Below are positions 48,001-63,000 of a DNA stretch of 64,000 bases, piece after piece. Numbering within the stretch: the first letter of the stretch is position 1; the number at the start of each line of letters is the position of its first letter. The position numbers and the translations under genes were made by a program. Origin of the DNA: Saturnia japonica (taxonomy: Eukaryota; Arthropoda; Insecta; Lepidoptera; Saturniidae); NCBI GenBank assembly GCA_033032175.1, contig CM065318.1, forward strand, positions 16,802,001 through 16,866,000. The letters are read 5' to 3'. Below the pieces are notes generated by a model that did not search any database, was not told the origin of the DNA, and worked only from the letters and a program-made list of their open reading frames with translations.

Positions 48001-51000
48001 TTGTTATACTCCTTAGATACTTTGTCCTTATCTAAAAAAAAAAACATTATTATCATTATGTAAAGTTTTAGGAAACTACGATTTTTTTTTAGTCCTACGC
48101 GTTGATCGATGTGTTCTTGTGCCGTGGAGAAGTGGGGATTGTAATATTAGCATAGATTAATGCGAACGAAGTCGCGGTCGCTTGTTAATACTACATAATT
48201 TTATCAAGCGACTAACTAGCCCTCTGTCTAATAGGATTTCCCATCACCAAAATACGAGTATATCAGGGATCATCCTATTTTAGCCCGCTTTAGAGAAAAT
48301 TTTCAAAAAATATTTTTCACTCGTGGCTACCGTATCCTGTAGATGCTTGTAATAGCATAGGTATCAATCACTAGCGCGTTGCCGACCTTGGATCCCTCAT
48401 ACCCCAAAGAACTCTGTAAAAATCCTACTCTCCGCCGGAACACAACACAAGGTTATCTGGCTACGATTTTGGAGGTATTCCACCTGTTGGACTGCCCCAA
48501 ATTAAGAGAAATCTTCAAAGAGCGTGTTTGAATACTATTTTTGATGTTTAGTGTTTTTTTTTAATTGAGCTTAGGTTATTTTTGGTGGTCATTATATTTA
48601 AGCCCCTATTACAAGTACATCTTGCTTGAGACATTCAAGAAAATGCTTTTATAACGTAATACATAGGCGCCACCTCCACGAGCGAGTCTATCGCGGCGAT
48701 ATTGTCGTCCTGCAACTATATTCTATAATAACTCTATGAACGTGTTTCCACACGGCGATACTATCGCGGCGAATCGACGAGTGACTTAGACGAGGAAAAC
48801 GCCAACGACTCAATGCGCGTCCGCCGCGGTCTTCTCGTGGCGCACTCGCCGAAAACAAAACTATTGACACTTGTGATGTCACTCTTGCCTGTCATCGAAC
48901 TGAGTTCTTTTCAACAAAACAACTGCAACTAGTTACAACGATACGCAGGCGAAAGAATAATCGTCCCGTGGAGATGACCCGACGATATCAGGACTCGTGG
49001 TGGTACACTCGCTCGTGGAGGTAGCGCCATAGTGTTGGTAGTGTGGCTCCATATTTATGATTGTAGAGCTCGTATGGTGTGTGTGTGTAAGTACTCGTAT
49101 GAATTTTGTATACATGTATTGCCATCCACGAAGACGCGCCCCACTAAGTTTTGGTCGTGGGCATCGCGGGATGTAAGGAGTTTGACACGAACCGACAGTG
49201 GTCCGATGCACACGAATAGGGTAGTCCACGTCGGGCAAATCGTATTTCTCGTCACGAAAGTGGCTCTACTTTGTTTTATGTCTCTCTATTTAATTGCTGA
49301 AAAAAGTGCAATAAAACTTTTTTACGTATTTTATTTGTTTATAATTACTCCTATTATAAAAACTATTTTAGATTAACAAATAATAACATAAAATACCCGT
49401 ACTAAACAACTCGAAAGCAATTATAAAATTAAAGTAGAGCATCTTTCCTTTTGACCGTGAGGCTCACCCGTGATTATAGTTGAACAAGTTCGTGCGCGAC
49501 CGTCGCATTTGAGACGTTGGCAGGGATGAGGTAACACGACATTATGTCACTACAGTACACTAAAGTAAACAGTTTGTTGTCTCGGCGGTGTTTTTGAAAT
49601 AATTACCTAAAGCCTCTCGGTATATAAATACATACGCACTAGGGCTGCCTTCTACTGTGTTTCTATTAAAATGTCATTATATCTTTTCACCAAAGTATAT
49701 TATCTACTAGAAATACAGTAAGTCTTAATTTGAATTAATTCTACTTGGGTTTTATTCCTAGTTTCAAAAGTTATTGTGAGGTATTAATATAAGAATGTGC
49801 ATTTTTTTAAATAAAAATATAATTTCTTGCTTAAAGTTTAATAAATCAAAAAAAAATTTTAAATTCTCGGAAGTAACTAACATAATATTTCGTCATAAGT
49901 TATAAATTGCGTAATTGAAACTACTGTGTACAGAAATTTACTTACAGTGTGTATTAAAAACTCCGTCGAATTCGAAAAGGGTACATACGCACCCCAATTA
50001 CATTACCAAAAAAATATTAAAATTTTATTTATTATGAAAATAATAATGTTCTTGCAATTTAAAATTAATATATTTAGTTTTAGTTTCCCTAAAATTTGGC
50101 AAAATTTTAAAACGTGATAACACCGGCGCCAGCCCCGGTGCGGCTCAGCGGTACGTTTGATCGTATGGCGGTACCCTGCGCCGCCTGTATTGCCATATAA
50201 GTTTCCTCATTTAACTTCTTTTTTTTACATTTTATTAAGGGAAATTATTTTTACTTATAATCTGAGATAGATAACATAAACAGAATATAATCTCGATACC
50301 TAATAACACCTTGACGGATCCGACAGAGTTTTTAATACACCTGTATATAGATTTCGTTTCGGCCGTTTGTATGAAGACGTAATACTGTTGACTTCAGTGT
50401 ACTGTGACTTGCGCGCCTACATCACGCAATTGTCCCGCTACATTACTCGCCCGCATCGTCGTCTATTGTACCTCGAACCCCGCCTACCTCTGTCGGAAAC
50501 ATAGGACGGTCGCGTACGAACTTATACGACTATAGCGAAAGGTTTACTTACACACTTGTACTGTAAGCGATGAGGGAAAAGAGTGAGGCGTGTGTTCGTG
50601 GATGGCACTATTTTATATTATGTATGGAATATGGCCACTGCAAGAATGAAGATTTAAATAATCATTTGTCACCAAAGATGGGTGATGTCTCATGTTTATG
50701 TTTATTTTTTAGGAACTTATAAAAATGGTCGGCGTCTCGCCAAACACGCTCGGTGTCTCTCATTTCCTGAACGTACTCCCAGCTGGGTTGCTATACTCGA
50801 TACTATGGGCTGTATTGCTGAAGACCACATTGAATCCATTAATACCGAACACGAACGCTATTTTCATATTCATAGCTCTTTTACTTCACTACGTGACGGT
50901 CGTCGCGCTCGCTTTCGCTTGCAGCTACATCGCTAACAACAGTAAGTATATTTTCTTCTGTATTCACGTCAATGTGAAGCAATGATGACTCATGAAAAAT

Positions 51001-54000
51001 GTATGGAACTGGCATATCTGATTACGTGATTATCCTCTTCTATCATACGTAAACAATAAATTAATCGTAGTTCGTGTTAGGGCTCATTCAAATATCGACG
51101 TATCGCCTCTTATGACCGAATCCACGAGTGTTGAAAATAATTAATATTTATTTATTTTTACATGTTTAAAAGCTATATAGAAAAACTAAATAAAAAAAAA
51201 TGCCGCAAAAGCTCGGTAACACGTCATCATTCAATATATAAAACTACATATTTGAAATATGTCAATTCTATACATTTCTTTCGTTTTCGTTAGCGTTAAC
51301 GATTGTAGAGAGGCAACTTGGCTAGGGCCCCTTAGTATTATTTGCAAAGTTGATTTTACTAGAATTTCAGCACCTAATGAAATTTCTTCAGCACACATAA
51401 TTTTAAAACCACTATTTTCGACGCTTAGTAATAATTTTCGAGTTAACTGTCACAAGATAACATTCAACTGTGTATAATAATAATAATATGATTTTTTGTG
51501 TAGTGTGTCCAATCACAGACACTGACTCAGGGAAAAATTTTTTTCGGAAGTAAAAATTAAATAAATATTTATTTTTTGTACATTTGCATTGTTTTTGGGG
51601 TTTTTATCAATACGCCAATATTATGACATAACTAACTAATAAAAATGCTTCCTACAGAGTCAATTTTCGATTATTGCTCTATGTTGATATAACATTTATA
51701 TGAAATACTTGTGCCCGCGGCTTCGCGCTCACGTTGGACTACAGAATGTCCGCGCGCATCTTGCTTCCCCGCTCCTGGCCCGTTCCTTAGAAGATAGACG
51801 ATGCTCTATCTGAGTTTTTTGAACGTCTTTTTAATGCCTACAATCTTAAAGTACATTAGTTTGCTATATCTCTTATGGTTTACTCAGCGTAAGCCATATA
51901 AGCGTCCGAATTGATTCACCATGACCATTTTTTTTATTTGTGCGGAACCCTAATTATTTTCTAATCTAAAAAAGTAGCCTAAGTGACCCCCTATAAAATC
52001 AACAGTGAAAATCAACCAGTGAAAATCCCGTCAAAATCGGTCCAACCGTTTCGGAGATTACCTGGAACAAACAGACGGACAGACAAAAAAATTATAAAAT
52101 AGTTTTTTGTTATAGGTATCGTATATACTTTCTTATGCATTTAGTAAAAAACTGTTATTTTGACATTACAAACAGACCCTTCAATTTTATTAATTGTATA
52201 GGTGTCTCTGAAAGATTTTGTTTTGTTGACAGCTCAGTACAGCGTATCGCTGTCGGTGTTCTGCTATGTATTGCTGTGGGTGCCGACGCAGATTATATTC
52301 ATGTATAAAATCCCCCGGGCACTTACCATTATCACCGGAATATTGCCTCACGTGCCTATGTATTGGTTCTGGAAGGAACTTGCCGCCGTCGAACGATACG
52401 GTTAGTCTTTTATTTTTCATTTTATCCGAAATCAACAGTGACCACTGACATAGCTCCAATCTATCAACAGTCGTCGCTGTTATGCTGACCTGCTTTTTAT
52501 CATTTAATATTTTTTAGCCAAGCGTAGTGAGGATACTGGCTCTCAAGTCGAGCTGCCGGAACACACCTATAGGTGCTTAGTGACTGATTTACAATTTCAG
52601 GGTGGTAGCTAGCTGAGTGGGCATTATTTATTACTGAAAAGACTGTTTCAAATACATGCTGTTCTATCATTCATACAGGTCAAAGTATAACTATATCGTC
52701 TATGATGAGGGTCCACGACGAGCACGGCGCTTCGGTGCTGCTCAGCTACGTCATGATGCTGGTGCAGATAGCTCTGTTCTTCACCATCTCTTGGTATCTG
52801 TCGCTCGTACGACCTGGCAAATACGGGCAGGCGTTACCTTGGAATTTCCTCTTTACGGTATTTTTTTATGTTTATAAATACTTCTTTTTCTTCCTAACTT
52901 GGCAACTAGTCCTCTTTAATAAAGACCATTACTGTCATTATCAAGTGCCTATAGTGTGTCCTGTCTTATGACGATCTCAGTATCCAAACAAGATGGTGGC
53001 TCCCTTGTTAGAACTTTCTAGGGAGTTTTTGTAGGATCCCAGAATGCATGCTTTCAGTTAATATTTAAAATGCACTTCACTTATGCACAAAAACCTAAGT
53101 TAATGAATTAAACATGTGTCACTTCAAGATCCCGCCAAGAAACTCAAATACTTCTTTTTACCTTTTATTTCACTTAAGCTGCCTGTCCACTGGCGCGCTG
53201 CTGTGCCAATTTATATCAATAAAATATTCGTACTAGTTAGGTATACGACTTTCTTCCCTCCTCATAAAATGCCTATACAATGCTGCTAGCTTATAAACCT
53301 CTCAAATTGCCTGTGACTGGTGCTATTTTAACTTTAATAAAGTAATTATGTTAATAAAACACATACATATCATGTCCATACAACACATTCAGTCAATACG
53401 CACACACACACACGCAACCGCACATACATCTCCAAAAGCATAACAATGTGTTCTAGTTAAAATTAGGTTTTATGTTAAAAAGTGCATTAACAGAAAAGTT
53501 TTATTTCAGAAACAATATTGGGCGAAGAACGATGTTGGTCCCCATTCGCTTTTAGATGAAGAAGAAGGGGACCATATAGTGAACGATATGCACTTCTTTG
53601 AGCAGGCGCCCGAAGATTTGGATGTTGGCATCAAAATAGTCAATGTATCTAAGGTATAGTCGGGCTATTTTCTTCTATAATAAACTAGCAACCGCCCGCG
53701 ACTTCGTTCGCATTAATATATACTAATATTATAATCTCCACTTCTCTACGACAAGAAATCATGTCACTGAACATGTAGTGTTTTTGCAAATCGTAGTTTC
53801 TTAAAACTTTAATAACTTTTTATTTAATGAATATAGTGATTTTTTTAAATATGGGCCAAATATCTAAGATGCAAAATAAAAAAAAATGTATCAAAATCTA
53901 TTTAGTAGGTTTTGCTTGATGCGCGCACAACTGCAAACCTCGATCATATTTTATTTATATAGATTACCTATATAATATATTATTAAAAAGATGTTGCTAA

Positions 54001-57000
54001 GCCATATATGTGTTCTGGCAGCTGCACTTGATAGCCAGTTCTCCTACCAGGCTTTTTTTATAATAGCTCGGCACGTTGATGGTACTGTCCGTGATGGTAA
54101 GCAAAGCACAATCCAAACTCAACGACAACCACCAAGAGATCTTAATACATCGGCCTGCATAAACATCTCTTCGCGTTACGCTTAAAGGGCCGGATGTCGT
54201 AAGAAGAAGGGAACACATTGGCCGGGGGAAGGTTCCACAGCTTCACGGTACGACAAAGATAAGCCAGAGAGAACTTTTTAGTTCGTGCCGAGATGGAGGT
54301 AACTGTAAAAATGTGACTCCGAAACCCAGCGCTGTGGTTCTGTTGTGGAAGAGAGAGGAGGGAATTAGATTGTACAGCTCTTCAGAACACTCACCATGAT
54401 ACAGATGGTAGAACACGCTCAGCGAGGCGATGTTCCTGCGCATCTGAAGCGGCTCGATGTATTTAGTAAAGTCTGCATCATTAATAATTCGAACAGCCCT
54501 TCTCTGCAACCTGTCCAGAGCATCGAGACGGTATTTTGCGGATCCATACCAGAGATGCGAACTGCCTTGTAAAGAAGATACAGCTGTTTGGACGTGAAAT
54601 ACTTTTGCACTCTGTTCAGTCTTAGCGTTTTACTATATTGGGCCACATCGTCACTTATTTATTGAAACACTGACTGGGAAGCAACATGGCTCATTGTAAA
54701 TAATACCAATTTATTTTCGACACAAGTATTGTGCGGTAACAAACGCTAAACCAATAAAAAATAATAGTACTAAGGTAGCTCATTCCCGACTGTATTGCAA
54801 AACACATGAAGCCATTGTTACGTGAATAAATTAATTTTTAATTCAGTCTAGATTGACTGGAAGCAATAACTTATCGTGTTCTTGAGAACAATATGCCCCG
54901 CTCACTCTTTTTCTCTACACTGCCGCTTGTCCCGCTATTTGGGGTCACCATTTTTTACCAGAATTATAGACGTGCTGTAGCTATTCAGATTTATAGTTGC
55001 CTTCTTTTTGTACAAGACATAAAGTATATTAAGTTCGGAGAAGGAAAATAAACAGTGTTTTTATATTTTTAAAATTTTAAGTTATCTTAACGCTTGTAAA
55101 AAATGAACTCCAAATAGCTTTAATGGGTTGCCATTTAAACAGTTGTCTGTTGTGACTTTTGCTACAGATAATGCAAGATCCGATTTGATAGTAGCACTTA
55201 ATGACTTTTCATTTTATAGGCGTTCCCAAAGCAGAAGGCTCTGAACGATGTATCATTGGAGGTGTACAAAGGCGAGATTACCGTTCTCCTGGGACACAAC
55301 GGTGCTGGAAAGACTACGCTCATGTCTATAATTACTGGTAAGTATAATTAAATAAGTTGTGGTGTTCTAGTGGTTTAAACCAATGGACTATCGATTCGAT
55401 TCGCATACATGTAGCGTCTATTCAAATCAAAAGTGTACTTTCCTTGCCAGAACTTAGCTTTTTACAATTCATGTTACCGAACTCCGTGTACTCGTCTTTA
55501 CGGGCTATTGAACGATCCCCCATTTTTCTTTAGTCGTGTCTTTATCTCATTCGTTTCAATTTACAGTATTCTGTTAGTTTTCATTCCTAGATACATTTAC
55601 TAACTTAAATTTATAACACTCAGTTGAAAATTAAGGAAAATATCATGAAGAAACTTTTCCTGTAGTATTATACCACGGTGTTTAGGAAAAATACAGAACT
55701 GCTTTCTCGGCTTTTTATATTGCCAATTAGTAGTGGGCTGGCGTGGTGATTTAGTCCGTGCCTTCCTTTGGGAAGAGGCTTTTAGCCCAGCGATGGGATG
55801 CTTACAAGCTGATATTATTATCATGGAATTTCGAGCGGTATTACACATCGTGACACTACTAATGACTTTTAAATAAATTTGCTAACTGAAACAAATAACA
55901 GTTTTCGTTATAAAACTCTCTAGCGTTTGAAATCCACCGTACGTCATATTTGGCGTGGTGACATTTATAAGCAATTATACTACAGAAATTGTTTTCTAAG
56001 AGTCTTCTATATTATTATTGATTGTATTATGTACTCAGGTGTACGTCGTCTGTTTCGTTGTATGGAAATTGTGAACGAGTTAACCTAAAAGAAGACTCCT
56101 ATCCTCTCATCCCTGATGAGTAAGTGAGATGGGCTCTTGTGTCATATGTATTTCCAACAATACCTCTCTTACAGTAACAATACTCTGTTACAAGCACATA
56201 TGCCTTGCAACTAGGGGTGTCCATTTCGTAATACATTGATATTATTCGATACATATATTTTGGCTCACATAATACGATTCAATCTACAGCGCCATAGATA
56301 ATGTTATTTTTTTAACACCAGGTGTCACATATGTCTAGGGTAATTTATTTTCACCATATTGAAGGTCGGAATATTTTAACTAACATTTTATATTATGTTC
56401 TATCGCATTGTAAACTCAGCCATAAACAATGTTTTTTAGAAAGACTAATTTTCGTATAACTTATCTTACTATATATATATATACATATACCAGCGATTGT
56501 ATAAATGAATAACAATTATTATTATCGCGATCATTTTATTTGATATACCGAATGAAAGTACATCGATACATCGAATTGTTCTGAAACATCGATGTATATC
56601 AAATATTCCTATTTTTGTCAGTTATTGTCTTTTGGGCTGTTCATAAATTACGTTCGCTCTTATTTGGTTGTAAAGAAACTTGACGTTTGTATGTCAATAA
56701 ACAATTTTGCAAATCTTTTTCTCATTCTTTTTTAATTTTTCTTTTTGGTTACGATAGATAGTCATTCGTTTCAAAATGACGTATTTTATGAACAGTCCTT
56801 GGATTTTAACATAAAACCTTTGCATGTTCTGCTGCCCAAAATTTTATTTTATCTAATTATTTGTCTCACACATTACATAAACATAAAACTGTTTCGCAAG
56901 GTATGATGAGTGCAACCAAAGGCACGGTCTATGTCAACGGTATGAACACGGTGACCCAACAGGCAGAGGTCAGGAAACACCTTGGTCTATGTCCTCAACA

Positions 57001-60000
57001 TAACCTGTTCTTCGCCGACTTGACCGTATTGGAACACATAATGTTTTTCACAATGGTAAGTTTCAAATTATATACATATATATATGTGTAGATATATATT
57101 TTATATTACGTATAGTTTTATGTTTAAGTAGCGGTGTGCCCGCGGCTTCGCACGCGTTTCTTACGTAGTAATTATTTACATCTCGTAATTTATTTTTGTT
57201 CATATTATTAGTACTATCAATTGAGAAATGGCATAACTGGCCGGACTTAACTCAAAAAGGTCTTAACCGATTCTTATGAAATGTTGTACAAGGAAAGTTT
57301 ACGTTATTGGTCAATTAATATGCTATAAGAATTTTCGATAAAAGTTTTAGAAATAGTAAACAAAAGTATCTAATAAAGTTTTAAAAAATCTTATCGATTT
57401 TGATGAAATTTCGTACATGGGAAGTGTAAGTTATTTCAATACAACAATTTTTTAATATTACTTTTAGAAATCGCATATTTTTTTATCAATTCTCAACTGA
57501 TTCTGATCTAGTTTTGTATACGGCAAGCATAAGTCATTCCATAATGGATAATCTATATCAGTTTTCAAATTACACAGACATAATGCACGATCGATAGGAG
57601 TTCCGTCTTTGAATTAATTAATCACATTCTTTCAGTTGAAAGGTGGCTGGTGCCGAGAAGCGCGCAGTTCGTCGCAACTCCTGTTGGAGAAGCTCGGCAT
57701 CGGTGACAAAGCGAACAGCAAGAGCGGAGAGCTGTCCGGTGGGATGAAACGCAGATTGCAGTTGGCGTGCGCTCTCGCCGGCGGAGCGGACGTGCTCATT
57801 CTCGACGAACCTACGTCCGGACTCGACGTGGAAACCAGACGCGGTCTGTGGGACTTACTGCTTGTGAGTTTTTTTTTGTGAAACATATTTACGTGCCTTT
57901 GCAGTAAAATAGAACAGTATGCCGTGACGGCAAACGGCATGATGCTCTCTAATGCCGTCACGCTCCCTCTACGCTGCCGCTCTCGACTCCCTTGTGTGTT
58001 TACATTCGCATACAACTTTGATATTTCACTCCATATTTTTTAATGGTTTTCGATTTTTATTTCTTAGAAATTTGAATATTCACTAAGATGTTTCACGTCT
58101 GCCGGGCGTCCCGTGACAACCAGCTTTATTTTACAACTAAGGTGGAAAAAAGCAAGCAGCTACTGTAGCCTATGTCTGCTTGTAACACCATAGACATCAC
58201 TAGCGCGTTGCAGACTTTGAACCCCCTTTCCCAAGGAGTTCTGGAAACCCTACTCACTGCACAAATACGACACAAGGTTATTTATCTGCGATCTTCTGTA
58301 GGGCGAAGGTATTTCACCAGTCGGGTTGCCTAAAGTAGAGAGAAATGTCCCCTTTACTTGAGATGGTACTTCAAATTTTTGTCTGTCTGTTCCGGAAAAT
58401 CTCCGAAACGGTTGGACCGGTTTTGACTGGCATATAGCACTGATCTTATAAGGAGTAACTTAGGCTACTTTTATTTTAGAAAAACAATTAGGGTTCCACT
58501 CAAATAAATAAAAACTGGTAATGGTGAATCAAGTCGGACTCTTAAATGGCTTACGCTGAGTAAACCGTAAGAGATATATGAATTTAATGTAGTACACAAT
58601 TTTAGATCTTAAAAAGACTTCATCCATAATAAGCATTTTTATCTTTAAAATAACCGAGGGCGGAGGTAGTACGGTTCGCGCGTGTGCCCCATCGACAGTT
58701 AGTTATTAATAGTAGAGTTAAGACATGGTCCGTGTGTCGAGACAGAATCTCCGCGGATCTCGCACTGTGCTGTTGACGACGCACTTCATGGAGGAGGCGG
58801 AGGCCCTCGGCGACCGTGTTGCGGCGCTGCACCACGGCTCACTGCGCTGTCACGCCACCACCATGCACCTCAAGAAAGCCATCGGTAACCACCACATTGT
58901 TTTGTCCTTACTCCTCGCTCTTCAGAACTCTTCCTATTTTGGAATAATAATATTCATTCAATAATTTATAGTAAAGATATATTGGTCCATTCGATCTGGA
59001 TAATAATAAAATAATTTCGTGTGCCGCTTTCCAGTGCCCTTCTGGTTAGTTAGAAGCAAAATTCATATTTATGTTATCTATATAAATAAAATGATTTGCC
59101 GTTGTGCGCGCATGAAGCAAAAACAACTCGGCAGTTAATTTTTCGTTTTGGTTTACTCTTTAGTAATTGGTTCTTATAAAAAAAAAAAAACAATTAGCAG
59201 AATATCTTCAACCAATAAAAAGTTATTAACGTTCTTCTGTAGTCCACGCGAGCGAAGCCGCTGGTACGGCTATTATACAATAAAGTAAGACGTTGGTAGA
59301 AGTTTTCATATCGATTCATCAAGAGTGTCATTCTAATATTGCTTTTCAATTTTATTTTATTTTTTGCTTGTATTTCGACTTATTATAAAATGTCTTCCTT
59401 CAGGTACTGGATACCGCCTTTCGTTCACAACGATCGGAACGCCCAACGAAGAGGCGATCACATCAGTGGTGACGTCACTAGTACCCGATGCCACCCTCAA
59501 GGAGAAGACTATGAACTCGCTGTCGTACAGCTTGCCCGCCGTCAGGAGCGACAAGTTCCCCACATTGTTCACACGCTTGGAATCGAAACGATCGGAACTG
59601 AAGATTGACTCTATCGGCGTCGGCATATCGACACTCGAAGAAGTATTTCTGAAGTGAGTATGTCAAAATCAAAATTACAAAATTCTTTATTCAATTTAGG
59701 CTCTAAGAAGGCACTTATGAACGTCAAATCACTAACTGCCGGTTCGGAAAACATCCCAGACATCGAGAAGAACCGGTAAGAAACTCGATCGGGTTTACCT
59801 TTTTTTTTAAACTGTATAAATGTTATATTAGGTACAATAATAATAATTTAGCGAATGCACATAGAGAGATTCACTTCCAGACACCATTATTATTCACATA
59901 ATGATCCACCCTATAATAAACTTTTGACAGTAAAACATGCTTGACATGGTCCTTGAACTTGTCCGGCAAATCAGTAATGTGCTTCGGAGGAAACGCGGGC

Positions 60001-63000
60001 CATAAGACTGTTGGAAAGGACAACTATGTCTGTCGGGCCAACTGGTCTTTATTTATGTAACATAAGACGGCTTTAACAAAAAAGAAAACCAGTTTCAATA
60101 GTTTTCAGGGAGTTCCCTGGTGTATTTTTAAAGTTGGAAGTTGAATGCCAATGAAATTAAAATGGGACTACCTTTGAGGTATCCCCTTTCCAACAAAAAA
60201 AGAATCATCCAAATTGGTTCATAGACAAAGAAATGATGCCTGAACGTATTGAGAAACTTGTCCTTTTTTGAAGATGGTTAAAAACTGAATAATTAAGTTT
60301 GTCCCCAATGCATTCCCAGACTATTAATCCGTTTGTGATGAAACTTTTTGGTGAGTTTTTTAAGGAGAGAGAGAGAGAGTGTTTTCGCCTCTTTGTGTTC
60401 TATTGTTTGTTTATATTCTTTTTATTGCACATAAAAGTACAATAGGACTTACCTAATGGGTTGTGTTCTAAGAAATGGTAGTATATGATGCCAACGGCTG
60501 CTCTCCACCATCGCACAGTTCGCCTGAATGGTCGCGGACAATCTGGTTTTAAAAGAGTTTCCTTCCGCGAACGCTCCAGATGTGAAATGACCTTGCTGCT
60601 GAGGTTTTCTCATGGTACTACAGTATGGGTTCTTCAAGAGGGGAGTGAACAGGTTTTTGAAGGGTCGACAATGCGCATATAATAATTCTGGTCTCGCAAG
60701 CATCCATTTTTAAAATATAAATGTGGCAAATAACAGTATTATTATTTTGATGTGATGGTTTCTAGGTTGTGCAGTGACGTAGACAACTCACTCACCGATG
60801 ATGAAATCGATGGAACCGCTCATGGTAAGAAGATACGTAAAGATATTTTTTAAATATGTATATATGACACTGTCTTTGATCAAATATTTTAGCACTCTGA
60901 AAACATAATTTGTGCTTGTGAGCATTTTTTTATGATGCCCTATAAAAGAGTTTCGTTACAACACAAATATAGTACGTGTTTTCGAGATAATTTGTGATTA
61001 TTGGTTACTAAATTTTAAATAGACTTATTTAAAAAAAAAATGTCCAGGTGCCTCAGCACCTTTAAAAAATAATAAGGAATTTTAAAGGTAACTTTTAATT
61101 ATAACCGGATTTGGTTATGTAGATTATACTTGGATAAAGTTGTAAACATTTAATTATAGCTTTTCACTTAATTTGTTGTTTCCTTAGAAATTATGTTGAC
61201 ACTGGCACAAGTAAGTGTCTGCGGCTCACCGAACAGGCAATTAAAATTATGATATTTCAGGGCAAACGTATAAAAAAGTGACCGGCGTGCCGCTATACTT
61301 CCGCCAATTATATGTGTTACTGAAGAGACAAGTGAAATATCTGATGTCCAAGAAAATGGCTTTCCTCATATTGGTAAGTAATTTTCAATAGAATTACACC
61401 TTAAATGATTGATAGTTATCAATTAAAATAATATATCATATAAACATAGCAAGCAAAAGATATATTTTTAACTGACTTCAACAAAAGGCTGCTGTTAGTC
61501 AATTCAAATGTTTTTTTTTTGTAGATGTTCAGCCATAACTTCTTTGTTTATGAACAGGTTTGGATGATTGTTGTATAGGGGATACCTCAAGGGTGCTCCC
61601 ATTTTATTTTCATTAGCATTGAACTTTAAACTTCGAAGATACCCCGGGGAACTGTTCTTTTATTTTCATTAGCATTGGACTTTAAACTTCGAAGATACCC
61701 CGGGGAATTGTTCAAAAATTTTCTTGTAGAGGTTATATTTTACTATATCTGGTAATTTGTTAAACACAAGGTATTTTTAGTAATTAGATGTGAAAAAAAT
61801 ATTACGTGTTGTTTCGGAACGAAATTCGACATGAAGTTGCTCCCGCACGAACGTCACTCAACTGAAGGCTTTTTGAAAGCGCACGGCCGTTAACAATTCG
61901 TCTCAGTAAAAATTATTGTTCAAGTTAAAATTATATTATTTAACGCAATAAAGTTTTTATTTTTATACATCCACTAAATCGGTAGGGTGCCATCGCAACT
62001 GCCGCTACACGTGTATTGACAAAACTACAGATTTATTAATATACATACATACATAAATCACGCCTCGTTCCCAACGGGGCAGACAGAGACCACATCCCTT
62101 CCACTTGCTACGATCCTGGACATACATCGTTCGCTTCTTCAACATTCATCAATCTTTTCATGCATGCACATCGGTTTACAGTACTACTGACCTGACGTTC
62201 GTCTTATAAATCTGTCTAGATATTCTTCTGTAATTCACCCTCTCTACGTGCATAAACCATCTAAGCATCCCTTTCTCTTGTCGCGGGTTTTTTTTAAGTA
62301 GCTCAGCAAATTGACGTCACTGTCTCTGATGGTAAGCACAGTTCAATCCAAACACAAGAAAGGGAGAAAGAGGGAGGCTTATTAACATTTAGGGACCGGT
62401 TAATGGGTCTGTAGCGACATCTCTCGCCACAACTAACGCACCCTACATAGCGTAATCTATCGAGCCACATATCTAACAGACCCAGTCTTTTGGGTTTTGA
62501 TTAAGAACTTTTATATTTTATCGTTTGTGATGTTGCTGCTTTTAGTACATTACAACAATATTGTAGCACGGCAGATGAAGATCTTTGTAGTCTGCGTGTG
62601 ATTACAATGTTGAGATGTGATTTTACCCGAAAGAAAATAGTTTAATTTTGTTCATTAACAAAATTGTTTTTGTTTTTTTTTTGTAATAATTAATCTACCA
62701 TAGTTATTTTGTTTAAGAAGGTATATTGTAGTAGTGTAAGAAAATGTAGTAAAATTTGTAATTACAGAAATTATAACAGTTTTATTTTTGTATTGACTTT
62801 TTGATTATGTAAAAAAAAAATTATTAGTATTTGATTGAACATTGTCTTTCTTTATTCAAGTATTATCTTTATAAGAAAGTAAAAATTCAGCATTTTATTG
62901 AGCAGTTTTGGAAGAAACATATGTGGTATTATACTGGCGAGTATTTGTGTTACAAATTAAGGCGTCAATCCCTAAGTGTTAATATAGATGATATAATTCC

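Noticed and set aside
50682..50936. Alternative frame over ABCA exon 7
   Set aside because: The other frame continues the membrane helices and the conserved [11 protein letters not shown]; this one does not.
56210..56600. Possible second hAT MITE ('aggggtgtcc' and repeated 'catcgata' words)
   Set aside because: No matching right end or target duplication could be found.
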